A stretch of 64,000 nucleotides of DNA from Lineus longissimus (lineage: Eukaryota > Nemertea > Pilidiophora > Heteronemertea > Lineidae), in contig NC_088310.1 of NCBI RefSeq assembly GCF_910592395.1, forward strand, positions 15,819,501 to 15,883,500, written 5' to 3'. The translations under genes and the position numbers were made by a program. The notes beneath the pieces are model-generated. The model had not been told where the DNA came from, did no database searches, and worked only from the letters and a program-made list of their open reading frames with translations. Below are positions 21,607 to 31,711 of the stretch, in pieces. Positions within the stretch are counted from its first letter, which is position 1. Each line of letters begins with the position of its first letter.

Positions 21607-22094
21607 ACAATCAAGATGTACAGACCGGGGGAGCTGGCTGTACGTACCCATAAGTCTTTGCGGTAGTCTCGCGCGTACCGGATATAACCTATCAAGCTTT
21701 TCTCCTTCAGAGAAATACTGCGTTGCGCTCAACTGCCAATTATGCATTAGTCTGGTGGACACGAGGTTGGCCTTAAACTTGCTTGAAATCGAAAATTTGG
21801 ACAACACACGTGTACTACAGTGCAAACGGCAGCATTCTGACATATAGAAACATGTGGTCTGATTCTATTTTTACTTGTCATTTAGTGATCACGCGTCCAA
21901 CCTCGTATGCAGGGTTGTGGCTTTCTCATTGGTCGAACGTTAATTTTGTTCACAGCCTTATAAGGCACTTGAGCGCAACGCAGTATTTCTCTGAAGGAGA
22001 AAAGCTTTATGGGTTATATCCGGTACGTGCGAGACTACCGCAAAGACTTATGGGTACGTACAGCCAGCTCCCCCGGTCTGTACATCTTGATTGT
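21607..22094. mobile_element. Foldback/MITE-like element with 126-bp arms
   Basis: Arms 21,607-21,732 and 21,969-22,094 are inverted copies differing at about three positions; outer words are ACAATCAAGATG and CATCTTGATTGT. The 236-bp loop is AT-rich and non-coding. It sits 24 bp inside the left ISL2EU repeat. No target duplication is evident. Confidence 0.8.
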
Positions 22095-23555
22095 AGTATA
22101 GCAGGTTTCGCATGGAATAATTCCGTGTTTCATGCCTTTTTACCACACCCAATGATTAAATTAAGGAGTTTTCCATTCATATGAGTGCTCTGTCAGCGGC
22201 CACAGCATATTTTCTTTGCAGAATTATTAGTATTCAGTGTAGTTTCAGACGAAAACTATGCACGTCAACTCAAACTGTGACAGTTGTGTACTTTATACAT
22301 TGTACATGTAGATTTAGTACATGTGGAGCTGTACTCATGTACTGAAACGGCTTACTGGACTTTGCGCAATATTTCGCCAAAAAAGTATTCTACGCAACGG
22401 TCCCTAGGTGACTTTTCCTATTCATAATACACAGCCTGTCCATCCTAGATCGTGGTTACATGGGGAGTAATCGTTGTAAAATTAGGCCAAACGCAAAGAC
22501 AGTTAACCCGGGTACCACTATGTTTACGATGCGAACAAGCCGTGTAAGTCATTATCACCATTTTTTTCATTGAACATTTGCGGGTACATCGTCACAGGGA
22601 GCAGCATTGAACGGTAAACAGGTTCACATCATATTCAAACAACGGCTTGTAACGGCCATACAGGAAACGATTCATATCAAAAACCGACGATCGCAACTAT
22701 TCGCTTGCTGAGAATATACATTACGCACATACATTACATTCAGACATTTGAGCTTCCAAGCTTTATGAGAAATAACAGGTCATGTGCGAATTTGGCATGT
22801 AATTTTGGTAATTTACGTGAGTACATTTTCAACCCCGAAAAGTGTGAAGTGAAGTTATGCTTTTATTTAGTAACAATCGGTAGGCATGTCCAACAAGACA
22901 TGTGTCTCAGCTGCCTGTGTGGGTGTGGGTCATCACTCATTCATACTGGTGACTGACACCATGTATCGAACTTGACGTACCGGGGTAAAACATAATGGTC
23001 GCTCCCCCATTTCGCTCGTTTCGTTTCGTTGCGCAAAGTCCAGTAAGCCTACTGAAACCGTCCATGGGGAACATTCTATGTAGTACATGTACTGTAAGGA
23101 TGTGTGTAACCGTACTATTCTATATTGTGAGCCTTGCTGCAAACGGCCCACCGACTCCTGGAATAGCTGGTACTCCACTATCACACCAGTAATCTGCTCA
23201 TTCCTGACCTGGTGTCTTGTGATACTCATTCATACTGCAGTGCTGGGTGCAGGTCCAGGGGGGGGGGGGATGCCATGAGGTGAGGATGAATCTTGACTTC
23301 AGATACAGCAGAATTAAACTGAAGTGAAGGGGTAGGAAAAAGTATTAGCTACTTTGCATGAGGCATCCAGCACAGTTTGAGTTTCTGATTGGGTTGATTG
23401 TGCTCTCACAGTACACCTTTATTATTTCAGGTATACGTTCCGTCCTGTCATTCCTGTAGACGTCTGCCTTTGCTTTCTCCATCGTAAAGATGTCTGCACC
23501 CCATCTGTCTGCAGCGCTTATCAGCTTACCTATCTGAACTAACCATCCTTCGTCT
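22095..23555. other. 5' region of the THAP transposase gene, no ORF recognised
   Basis: Contains several TACATGTAC-like words and a run of G at about 23,263. Promoter and 5' UTR of the transposase must lie here, but no specific element could be defined. Confidence 0.5.
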
Positions 23556-23585
23556 TTGCTTGTTGGTGGCGGGAATTTTGAAAAG

Positions 23586-25295
23586 ATGCCTCACAGGACT
23601 TGTGCTGTTGTTGATTGTGTGAATAATGCAAGACAACTGACTCTTTGGTGCTCACGTGTTTGCACTATTCATAACAGTAACTTTGGAAGTGAAGGATGTA
23701 CCTGTCCACCCCCCTTTCTATTGTTTCCTTTTCCTTCCGAGAAAGAGAAACCAGAACTGTTCAGATTGTGGGTAAAAATGGTGAACAGAACTGAAGGTAA
23801 AGGTAAAATATGGTTACCGAAGATATCATCCAGTATTTGTTCTGACCATTTCGGTGATGGTGAACCATCAGAATCCAATCCCTACCCGACTAAACGTTTA
23901 GGTTATGAACTGAAAGCATCTGATATTCCCCACAGACGGCCTGTGAGAAGGAAGTTGTTTGTGCCAAAGCGTACAGTGCCCATTAGGCCGCTGAAAAAAG
24001 CAAAGTTGTCTGCCACCATTTCATCTGATTCTGGGCATCATACATCCCAGCTTCCTACAACAAACGATGAGGAGCAAAATGACTATGAACACCATGATGA
24101 CATGCTTGATTTTCCTGATATGCTTCCTCTTGCTCTTCCTCAAGAAACTGTTGAAATTACTTGTAATGAAATGCAGACCTTGAATCTTCCATGTGTCTCG
24201 CCCCCTTTGGATGAAGATAATGTATTTCATACGAGTTCTTCCTGTCAGAATTGTGGTATCAAAGATGAAGAAATTTCTAGATTAAAGACCAAAATAGACA
24301 AACTACAAAAACTGTTGGGAAAAAATTGTAAAGCCAGTTCTGGTAGATTTTCTCATCTAAATATAAGTAAGGACAAAGACATTCAGTTTTACACAGGCCT
24401 TCCTAATAGGAAATGTTTTGATGATTTGTATCAGATTTTGCAGCCAAAAGCAAGGAAACTTAGGTATTGGCGTGGCCCAGCTGTTGTATCCTCTAAGGTA
24501 AAGAGAAAATTTTCCATATTCCCAAAGTCTCCCAGAAAAAGCAGCAATGAGAGAAAACTTGTGTTAAAGGATGAGTTTCTCTTGACCCCCGTGAGACTGA
24601 GAGTGGGCCTACTGGAGAAGGATTTAGCACACAGGCTTGGAATGTCCTTGGCAGGCGTGTCGCGAATTCTGATAACTTGGATAAAATTTCTTGCTCGTGA
24701 ATTGAAAGGCTTGATTTTTGTCCCACCAGCTGAAGTAGTACAAGAACATCGCCCTCCTGCTTTCAAAGAGTATCCAAAGGTGAAACATATCATAGATTGT
24801 TCGGAAGTGTTCACAGAACAATCAGATGACCCTATGATACAGGCAGCTACTTGGTCAAGCTACAAACATCACAATACTGTGAAATTTCTTGTGAGTATCA
24901 CACCAACAGGTTATATATGTTTTAAATCGCACCTATGGGGAGGACGCACAAGTGACAGGCACTTGACTCAAAATTGTGGTTTCCTTGATATACTAGAGCG
25001 GGATGAAGATGTGATGGCCGACAGAGGCTTCACTATTGAGGAAGACCTGGCACTTAGATTCTGTAGACTCCACATCCCCCCTGCAAAACATGGCAAGGAA
25101 CAAATGACAAAGGCAGAAGTTAAGAAAACAAAGTCGATAGCAAATACCCGTATATTTGTAGAACAAGCAATCAGACGAATGAAATATTTTCGAATTTTAA
25201 AATATGAAGTTCCTATATCAGTTGTTCCACAGTTAGATGATATAACCACTATTTGTGCTGCATTGTGCAACTTGAGGGCACCACTATGCTCATAG
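23586..25295 (+). CDS. THAP-domain DDE transposase of ISL2EU type
   Basis: Cuts and joins element ends. The start is placed at 23,586 because THAP domains begin MP..CAV; the frame opens earlier at 23,556. Residues 1-100 form a C2CH THAP zinc finger: Cys6, Cys11, then CSDHF. A coiled-coil-like segment containing CQNCG lies near 225-255. A helix-turn-helix with LTPVRLRVGLL and LAHRLGMSLAGVSRI lies at about 330-365. The DDE domain follows: IIDCSEVF, GRTSDRHLT, VMADRGF and RIFVEQAIRRMK give the acidic residues expected of DDE_Tnp_4 enzymes. Intronless and intact, with no stops, so possibly active. Confidence 0.92.
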   Translation: MPHRTCAVVDCVNNARQLTLWCSRVCTIHNSNFGSEGCTCPPPFLLFPFPSEKEKPELFRLWVKMVNRTEGKGKIWLPKISSSICSDHFGDGEPSESNPYPTKRLGYELKASDIPHRRPVRRKLFVPKRTVPIRPLKKAKLSATISSDSGHHTSQLPTTNDEEQNDYEHHDDMLDFPDMLPLALPQETVEITCNEMQTLNLPCVSPPLDEDNVFHTSSSCQNCGIKDEEISRLKTKIDKLQKLLGKNCKASSGRFSHLNISKDKDIQFYTGLPNRKCFDDLYQILQPKARKLRYWRGPAVVSSKVKRKFSIFPKSPRKSSNERKLVLKDEFLLTPVRLRVGLLEKDLAHRLGMSLAGVSRILITWIKFLARELKGLIFVPPAEVVQEHRPPAFKEYPKVKHIIDCSEVFTEQSDDPMIQAATWSSYKHHNTVKFLVSITPTGYICFKSHLWGGRTSDRHLTQNCGFLDILERDEDVMADRGFTIEEDLALRFCRLHIPPAKHGKEQMTKAEVKKTKSIANTRIFVEQAIRRMKYFRILKYEVPISVVPQLDDITTICAALCNLRAPLCS

Positions 25296-25723
25296 ATTAA
25301 TTGGACATGGACACTAATTTGATGTCACCATACTTGTTGAGCTTTTAAGTAGCTTTGACTGTGCTATTGAGCTAGTGCAACCCAAATTGTCTAATCATGG
25401 TAATTGAAAATAAAAGGCCTACAACAGCCCTTGAAATAAGGGACTACTTTCTCAAAAATATGTTGAAGCCAAAAAGACTAAGTTACTTAGTCTGGGCCAG
25501 GGGGGGGGGGGATTTTTTGAAACATTTTAACATCACCACTTTAGTGTTTTAGCACTTTTGGCCTCGCTTGTTTACATGGATGAAGCAAAAGTTGACTGCC
25601 CATTTAGTCTTCTTGAGGGGGGGGGGGTCAGATCCATATGGTCTTTTTGGCTTCAAGATACTTTTGTGATGGCCCTGAGTTTGCATTGCAATTTGCCATG
25701 GGAAAATATACATGTATTAAATT

Positions 25724-26089
25724 TCAATAAATTACAATACCAGTGTGTTTTGAGTCAGTCTTCCTGGTCATTCTTTGACACTCAAAACACTTCCAAATCT
25801 CTTCATCAGTAATATCGTCTTCATGGAAGATATTGACACAAGGGAAATGGTACAGATTCCTGCACAGATCACAATGGATTGCTTTCTCCCTGAAATGAAT
25901 TGGATCATCCACAATAATTGACCGGCAAGCATTACATTTACGTGCAGGCTTCCTGAACTTATTGCTGGTTAATTTCTGTTTTGTTCCTGTTCTTTCTGTA
26001 CCAAGAGTCTTCTTGGAAACCTCTACAGTGACTGGCACTTCTGTGCCACCTTTAACGTCTGACATGTCTGTAGCTGGTGACTGAGACAC
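25724..26089 (-). CDS. PHD-finger ORF inside the ISL2EU element
   Basis: Reads toward the transposase 3' end. The C-terminal half is a Cys4-His-Cys3 finger: KCNAC, HCDLC, YHFPC and W-KCFEC in PHD spacing. The upstream half is Ser/Thr/Lys-rich. A real ATG occurs at the Met near residue 9; upstream the frame runs into the Helitron-like repeat head at about 26,097, so the 5' part was probably cut off or is a missing exon. PHD fingers usually read histone tails; here it may be a third element protein or a captured host exon. Confidence 0.6.
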   Translation of the reverse strand: MSQSPATDMSDVKGGTEVPVTVEVSKKTLGTERTGTKQKLTSNKFRKPARKCNACRSIIVDDPIHFREKAIHCDLCRNLYHFPCVNIFHEDDITDEEIWKCFECQRMTRKTDSKHTGIVIY

Positions 26090-26094
26090 ATCTG

Positions 26095-26200
26095 GTCCTT
26101 TTTTAGCTCAGCTGACAAAGTCAGCGGAGCTAGTAGTATAGCTGTTCAAATGGTGTCCGTCGTGCAATCCATCCATCTAGGGACCCATCTGTGGACAAAA
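26095..26200 (+). repeat. Helitron-like repeat head, family 2
   Basis: After a T run, TTAGCTCAGCTGAC AAA GTCAGCGGAGCT forms a hairpin, followed by GTCCGTCGTGC. The layout parallels the repeat at 27,619. Its right end could not be found. Confidence 0.5.
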
Positions 26201-26928
26201 TTGGACATTTCTGACCGGGAAGGCCTAGCCACTTCGTTGACGGTGCTAAATTAGGAGTTGCCCAAGGTGAACTAAAAAAACGAAAAATCGGCGCGATCCG
26301 ACCTGTATTGAGAGAATGAGGTCATTTCGCGTTTAGATTTCTTTCCCTTTTTACCTCGGTCCACAGAGCAAATATTGTTTTCAAATGTGGCTGAATATTT
26401 TTAAATATTTTTTTATTTTTTACTTTTAATGGAATTAATATAGTTTTCACCGCCAGTTGGCGCTGCACCCGGCGTGTGGCGGAGAAAAAAAGGTAGCGCC
26501 CGGAGGTTGAAACGGGATTTTTATGCACTTTTAACTGTATATATATGTTGTTTAGATGTATTTCTAACAGTTCTGTAACTTTTATAACCAAGCTTGCACC
26601 CAAAGTTGGTAAAATTGATGCTTGTTTATGGACTGCGCTAGCGACCGGAGAATTCGCCGTCGGCCATTTTGGGACGGTCCCTGAGTTGTTGTGGTTGGCA
26701 ATTTTGCAACAAATCTCGCCATTTACGTTTTTTTACAATTATTTTGAAAGTCACATTATGACATCGTAGTATGAATTCCACTGCAGTTTCCTTACGCAGC
26801 AATGCTCATGTTTTTGGTTGGCAATCCTGTACTGTCTGTACACTGCGCTGTGCAGGCTTAGAGTATAACTCAACAGGCCCTCATGATTCATTTGATGGAC
26901 ACCTTATTTGATAGTACTTCATCATTAA

Positions 26929-27243
26929 AGCGAACTGGAACCGCCAAGCCAGTTCGTATGACCTCGTTTTCATTTCCCGCGTATCGGGTGATCAGAACGA
27001 GGCATGAATGAAACATGGCGCCTAGCTGTCAATCATTCAGTGACGTCACTACTATGGAATTTACTACGAAAATTCATGAATGAAAGATCGCATGACTCAC
27101 GTGATTCTCACATGATTCTCAATAATAACAAATTGAACTGCGCATGCTCGGGCACTGGGGGCGGAGCTACAAATCTGAACTCGACTTTCTCGGGCGGTGA
27201 AAGTCGAAAAGTTGAATAAATCGCTCGGCGGTTCCAGTTCGCT
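26929..27243. mobile_element. TTAA-flanked MITE, 315 bp
   Basis: Perfect 17-bp terminal inverted repeats (AGCGAACTGGAACCGCC and its complement) are flanked by TTAA on both sides (26,925-26,928 and 27,244-27,247). TTAA duplication points to a piggyBac- or Kolobok-mobilised non-autonomous element. No ORF. Confidence 0.9.
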
Positions 27244-27618
27244 TTAAGTCCACTAGATCCTGTTCTGTCACATGTCGTAGACGATAGACAATTTTCAAAA
27301 TGTAGTACACCACTCGCTCACGGCTCACATCATGTGGGCACGTTTGGCTGTTGAGTGTTATGGTTCAGTCTGTGAGACTAATTTAAAGAGGTTACACTTT
27401 TATTTTGAATTGGAAAACAACCCCCAGGACTGACTTTTCACTGAGTGATAAGTGTGCCCTTCGAAGGTTAATTCTCTTTCTGGATTTGCTTCCATAGATG
27501 CCTTGTTCAGGATATCATCTGACCGATGCCTGATCAAGCACAGACTGTATCCGGTGGTGTACATTTCCCCGTCTATGTCACCCTTTTTTATTCAGTCAGT
27601 GTTAATTTCTCTTCTCTT

Positions 27619-28763
27619 TTTTAGCTCACCTCTTAGCAGAGGTGAGCTTATCCCATACCGTGGCGTCCGTCGTCCGTCGTCGTCGTCGTCGTCGTCCGTC
27701 GTCCGTTAGCAGGGCACGTTTCGTAACTGTTAGAGCTATTGAGTTGAAACTTGGTACACATGTACCCTTATGTAATGACACCTTGGAGACCAAGTTTCGG
27801 TCTGATTTGTTTCATGGTTTGGCCACCAGGGGGCCAAACGTTAAAATTGAAAATATGCAATATCTCCCTTAGTCGGGAAATTTTGAAAAAAATATGGTAG
27901 GTACTTCTAGCAAAGGTGCATCATATATCCTCCGGGTTTTTGATTTGACCTCCTTTTCAAGGTCACAGAGGTCAAAGTTTGCTGATTCACTGAACAGTAG
28001 CATGTTTCCTATCTATTTTAGCTAGAAGGTTTTAAACCAGTGTGGACATGTATCTGGGGATTGTCTATTCCACCCCTAAAATTTCGGCCGTTCGGACATC
28101 AAATATGGCCGCCAGGCAGCCATCTTGAAAAATAAACACAGTGCTATTACTCCGAAACTAATGATCGCATTGCAACCAAATTTGATCTGGATGTATATCT
28201 ATGTACTCTCTACTAAATCCTTGATTTTTTATCAAATGTGATAGCCAATATGGGTGCCAGGCGGGCATCTTGAAAAATTCTTAGTTTGGCCACCCGGGGG
28301 CCGCCAGGCAGCCATCTTGAAAAATAAACACAGTACTCATCTTATGAACCGAAGGAACAATACATTGTTATGGGTGATTTTAACATGAAATCAATAGGTG
28401 AAGGTGAAAACTATAATGCAAAGTTAGAAACCTTTATGTTTCAAGCATATAACTTCAGACAAAACGTGTCCAAAAACACCACCAGCTATCAGTCCAAATT
28501 GGACCTTGTATTCACCAATCCTACTCCATCTGCCACTATTGACTTGGTCGATATAATAGACAATTACTGGTCAGATCACAAAATTGTCTACTCTGCTTTG
28601 TCATACCTGTAGTCACCTCAATTAAATTCAACTTACGCATTATTTTATCTCTCATGTAATTTCATTGTAAAACATTACTTCATTTCTTTCTTACATTTAA
28701 AACCATGCTAATGCTTCATCCATCTTCCCTTCACAAGAGGTGAGCACAATGGCTCTGGCCATT
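27619..28763 (+). mobile_element. Helitron-like (Helentron) non-autonomous repeat
   Basis: Begins TTTTTTAGCTCACCTCTTAG, with an inverted AGGTGAGC making a hairpin. It then has a GTCGTC-rich tract and repeated phrases GCCGCCAGGCAGCCATCTTG. It ends AGAGGTGAGCACAATGGC TCTG GCCATT, whose last 16 bases form a 6-bp stem with a 4-nt loop. An endonuclease fragment of the type found in Helentron proteins lies inside. The family is widespread in marine invertebrates; the link to Helentrons is my inference from the hairpin and the fragment. Confidence 0.6.
28336..28612 (+). pseudogene. Endonuclease/exonuclease/phosphatase fragment
   Basis: About 90 codons of the C-terminal half of an EEP-type endonuclease: YIVMGDFNMKS, SKLDLVFTN and NYWSDHKIVY. 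This part occurs in LINEs and in Helentron-type helicase proteins; the WSDHK ending fits the latter better. The N-terminal half is absent, with repeat DNA directly upstream. Confidence 0.65.
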
Positions 28764-28906
28764 TCATTTACAGATTAACTGTTGTTGGTTATTGCAAGAG
28801 GAGTCGTTGGCACATTTCAAGTCCAGGAAAGCACTTGCTGTTCCCACATTCAGAGTAAGGTGTGCTTACTCGTTTTACTGCTTTCCATTCCTGGAGAGCG
28901 TTATCA

Positions 28907-28990
28907 AATATCTGCCGCAAGGCAACAAATATCTGCCGCAAGGCGCTTCAAATATCTGCCGAAAGGCATCAAATATCTGCCGCACCATAT
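28907..28990. repeat. Short tandem repeat, four units
   Basis: Four copies of AAATATCTGCCGCAAGGC-like units of about 20-24 bp, between the Helitron-like repeat and the YqaJ gene 3' end. Confidence 0.8.
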
Positions 28991-29083
28991 AAAGTTCATT
29001 TTGTTAACCAACTCTTTATCTTCTTCGTTGCCTCATAATAACGGTACCGACACACACTTGACCCTTGCCTTCACCTATCCATT

Positions 29084-31587
29084 TCAGCTGAGCGCCAGGC
29101 CCTTGGGCCTCTTGTTCAGAGACGTCTCCACGGTTTTAAAGAGAAGTTCTTCAGCCAAATATTTCTTGAAGAATGTGATCAGTCCCGCCTTCATACTGAA
29201 CCAGTATTCCTGGCAAAATTGAAGTGTCAGCAACAAAGAGCCATGTACAGTGAACACAAAAAAGTCACACCACGTTTTCCCAGAAAGGGCCATCTGGCCT
29301 TGAACTTGTGCATAGTATCTATGGGTTGTCTTCAAAGTTAGTTTACTATCAACTACAGTTAGAAATGGTAATTTTTTCAGAGCATCATTTGGGTCTAAAT
29401 GAGCAATAGAAGAGGGACACTTGATCTCAAGAAGACCGTCGCCACAACAGCATGTAACGAGGCCATCTGGACTGCACCCCAGAAATGGATGCTGAGTATC
29501 AACCACCAAACCAGCTTCTGCCACTGATACAGCAGAGTGATTGCGTGATTTTATTTTCTTATACATGTCTCTTGCTGGGCCCTCCGTCTCACGACCATAT
29601 TTCAAACTGTAGACACTGTCATCTGGCCCAGTGTAACCCATCAGTGTTGATATCATTGGATTTGGATTCTTGCTTCTATTGCTGTCTCTTTGTGACAGTG
29701 TTTCCATCCTAGTGGAAACAGATCTAAAATTTGATGCAGTGATGCGACCTTTGCGATGAAGTTTCCAAAGATCACAACTACTTTGTCCCCTGGTTGCACA
29801 TTCTAAGGCATCAACGTCACTCTTTTGAACTGGTGTGATTGTTTTCAAAAAATCTGAACTGTTAGGAGTGGTATTACCATCTAAATAATTATCTGCATAC
29901 TCCTGCATTGTTTTTACACTGGGCTTAGTGGCTAAGTTGTTGGACTTTTCTGTTGAGACGTTTGTGGACGGTCTCAGAGATGCCGTTCCAAATGCCTGTC
30001 TGTATACTGTGTCTTCAGAGTGTCGGTTCAATGGGATGAGCTCTTCTGAAGGCAGGGCAGTATACAGACAGGCATTTGGAATGGCATCTCTGAGACCATC
30101 CACAAACGTCTCAAGCGGAATAGTTGCAGAACTACAAGGCTGGTAGTTGTGCCTTTCTGATGAATAAAACGTCTTTCGGTGCCCTGAAACAAAAGAGAAT
30201 TTCATACTATTTGATGTGTTCCAACTGGATGGACATTATGTCATGAAGGTTCCCATTTTTTTTGTGGGAAATAAGATTTTTCAACTAATCGCCACTATTC
30301 TTAAACGAGTCACCCATGCCCCACCACCTCTCTACAATGTGCTGAAATGGGGGGGGGGCCTGAGAAGTTTGTTTTAGGTCAGTATGGCACTCAAGTCAAA
30401 TTTGACCTAGAAGTCTAAGTTTCCAATTCTTTTACTTTGCCTTCTTTTCAGGTATTATCTTTTTCATTTTCTTGCAGCTTTTCTAATCCTTTACCTTCTT
30501 TCATCTTGTCCTTATTCCAATCAAGAAAAAGGTCAGAAACCCTCTTGGGCTTTACCTCCGTTTTCTTTGGAGGCTGGTTCCAAGAACTGAGAAGAGAGGT
30601 GCAAGCAGGGTTGGTCTGTCCAGTTCTGACTGCTGCCTCTATCCTAAATAAAAGGCCAGCAACATGATTACATGTTCCCTGTAAGCTGAAGTGAAAAAGA
30701 GAATGAAGACATTTTTATTTTCTCACTTTTTCATGATGCATTTCATTTCAATTATCTAGTCCTTGTCCTTCAGAGTTATTACTCCAAGTTCAAACCTTAT
30801 GATTATTGGTGGCACCTACATCTGCCATTTGACTTAGCAAAGTCACAATCTGTCTTGTCTCCAGACGTTTAGGATAGATTTTGGACACCAGAGGTGCCAC
30901 CAGTATGCACCCATCAGAATATGGGTCATGAAATGTGTTGCCATCTACAGTCTAATTTACAAAGTGACATTTTGAGTTGACACATCATGAGGGAAGGAAG
31001 AATACGTACCCTGCAGGGCAAGTACAGTAGCCACTGATGACTTCTCCACAGCTCTTTTTGATCAAAACCCAAACGTTATAGGGTGGTTCGGAGAGCCTTT
31101 CGGATGGGGTGCAACAATTTTTCAGAAAGCAAATGGGACTATCGGCCGATATTTGGTGGTAGAAAACTTCTTTCACCCATTGTTTTTTGAAATATCGCCA
31201 GGCCTTTCCTTCTTTGTATTCATTCAGTATCCGCTTCGTAAGGTCCTTTTCCCCGAGATGATTTTGCATCAAATAGTTGCAAATATCACTGTAAAATACT
31301 GGTGGCCACAATCGGAGTGCCTGAGATTCAGACAGCCATCCATCATTTAACTTCAATGGGTCAGGAATTTCTCTGCCATCGCTACATAATAAATTTCTGT
31401 AATCTGCTTCATTTTCTTGCAGTCGCTCTACCGCATTTTTTATGATCGGCAAATCAACAAGTTCTTTTGCCGCAAAAACTCTAGCAACAAGTTCTTGTTT
31501 TGGCCCAGATGTTTTCAGACCTCGTTTGTTGAGGAAAAGTTTCAATTCGGGTATCTTCCAGCTTGATATTAGGTCAAATGTGGACAT
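29084..31587 (-). CDS. SAP-SWIM-YqaJ nuclease of the ISL2EU element, three exons
   Basis: Exon 1 31,587-31,010, exon 2 30,685-30,495, exon 3 30,183-29,084: 1,869 nt, exactly 623 codons including the stop. Splice sites read GCAGG/GTACGT, CACTTCAG, GAAG/GTAAAG and TTTGTTTCAG. Residues 8-42 are a SAP DNA-binding motif (LKLFLNKRGLKTSGPKQELV). A SWIM zinc finger (YCTCPAG joined across the splice to TCNHVAGLL) bridges exons 1 and 2. Exon 3 encodes a YqaJ exonuclease domain with GRITASNF, GCSPDGLV and LLEIKCPS, carrying the Asp/Glu/Lys nuclease residues. Intact. It reads inward from the right terminal repeat, 43 bp from the start codon. Confidence 0.9.
29953..30114. repeat. Inverted duplication inside the YqaJ coding exon
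   Basis: Arms 29,953-30,009 and 30,058-30,114 (57 bp each) are reverse complements with two mismatches; the 48-bp spacer has partial further complementarity. Both arms are translated in the same exon, so one encodes the antisense of the other. Confidence 0.95.
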
Positions 31588-31629
31588 TGTTTACATATCA
31601 AATGTTCGTCTGACAGCTGTCAAATTTTG

Positions 31630-31711
31630 ACGTAAACCGGAAGTTGGGTTGATACCGCCGTCATGTGGTGGCGCCTATTGGTGAGACAACGAACTCGAGG
31701 TGGAGAACCAA
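31630..31711 (-). repeat. Right terminal inverted repeat of the ISL2EU element
   Basis: Inverted match of 21,500-21,582, ending GGTGGAGAACCAA. It lies 43 bp upstream of the nuclease start codon and so may contain its promoter. Confidence 0.85.

Larger units (their letters stand above)
21499..31711. mobile_element. ISL2EU-type DNA transposon, about 10.2 kb, with nested insertions
   Basis: Bounded by inverted ~82-bp repeats (21,500-21,582 and 31,630-31,711). Inside are a THAP-DDE transposase on plus and a SAP-SWIM-YqaJ nuclease gene on minus, the gene pair that characterises ISL2EU elements. Both reading frames are intact. Later insertions include a foldback element, a TTAA-flanked MITE and Helitron-like repeats. 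No clear short target duplication could be read at the outer ends, so the precise termini are uncertain by a few bases. Confidence 0.85.
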
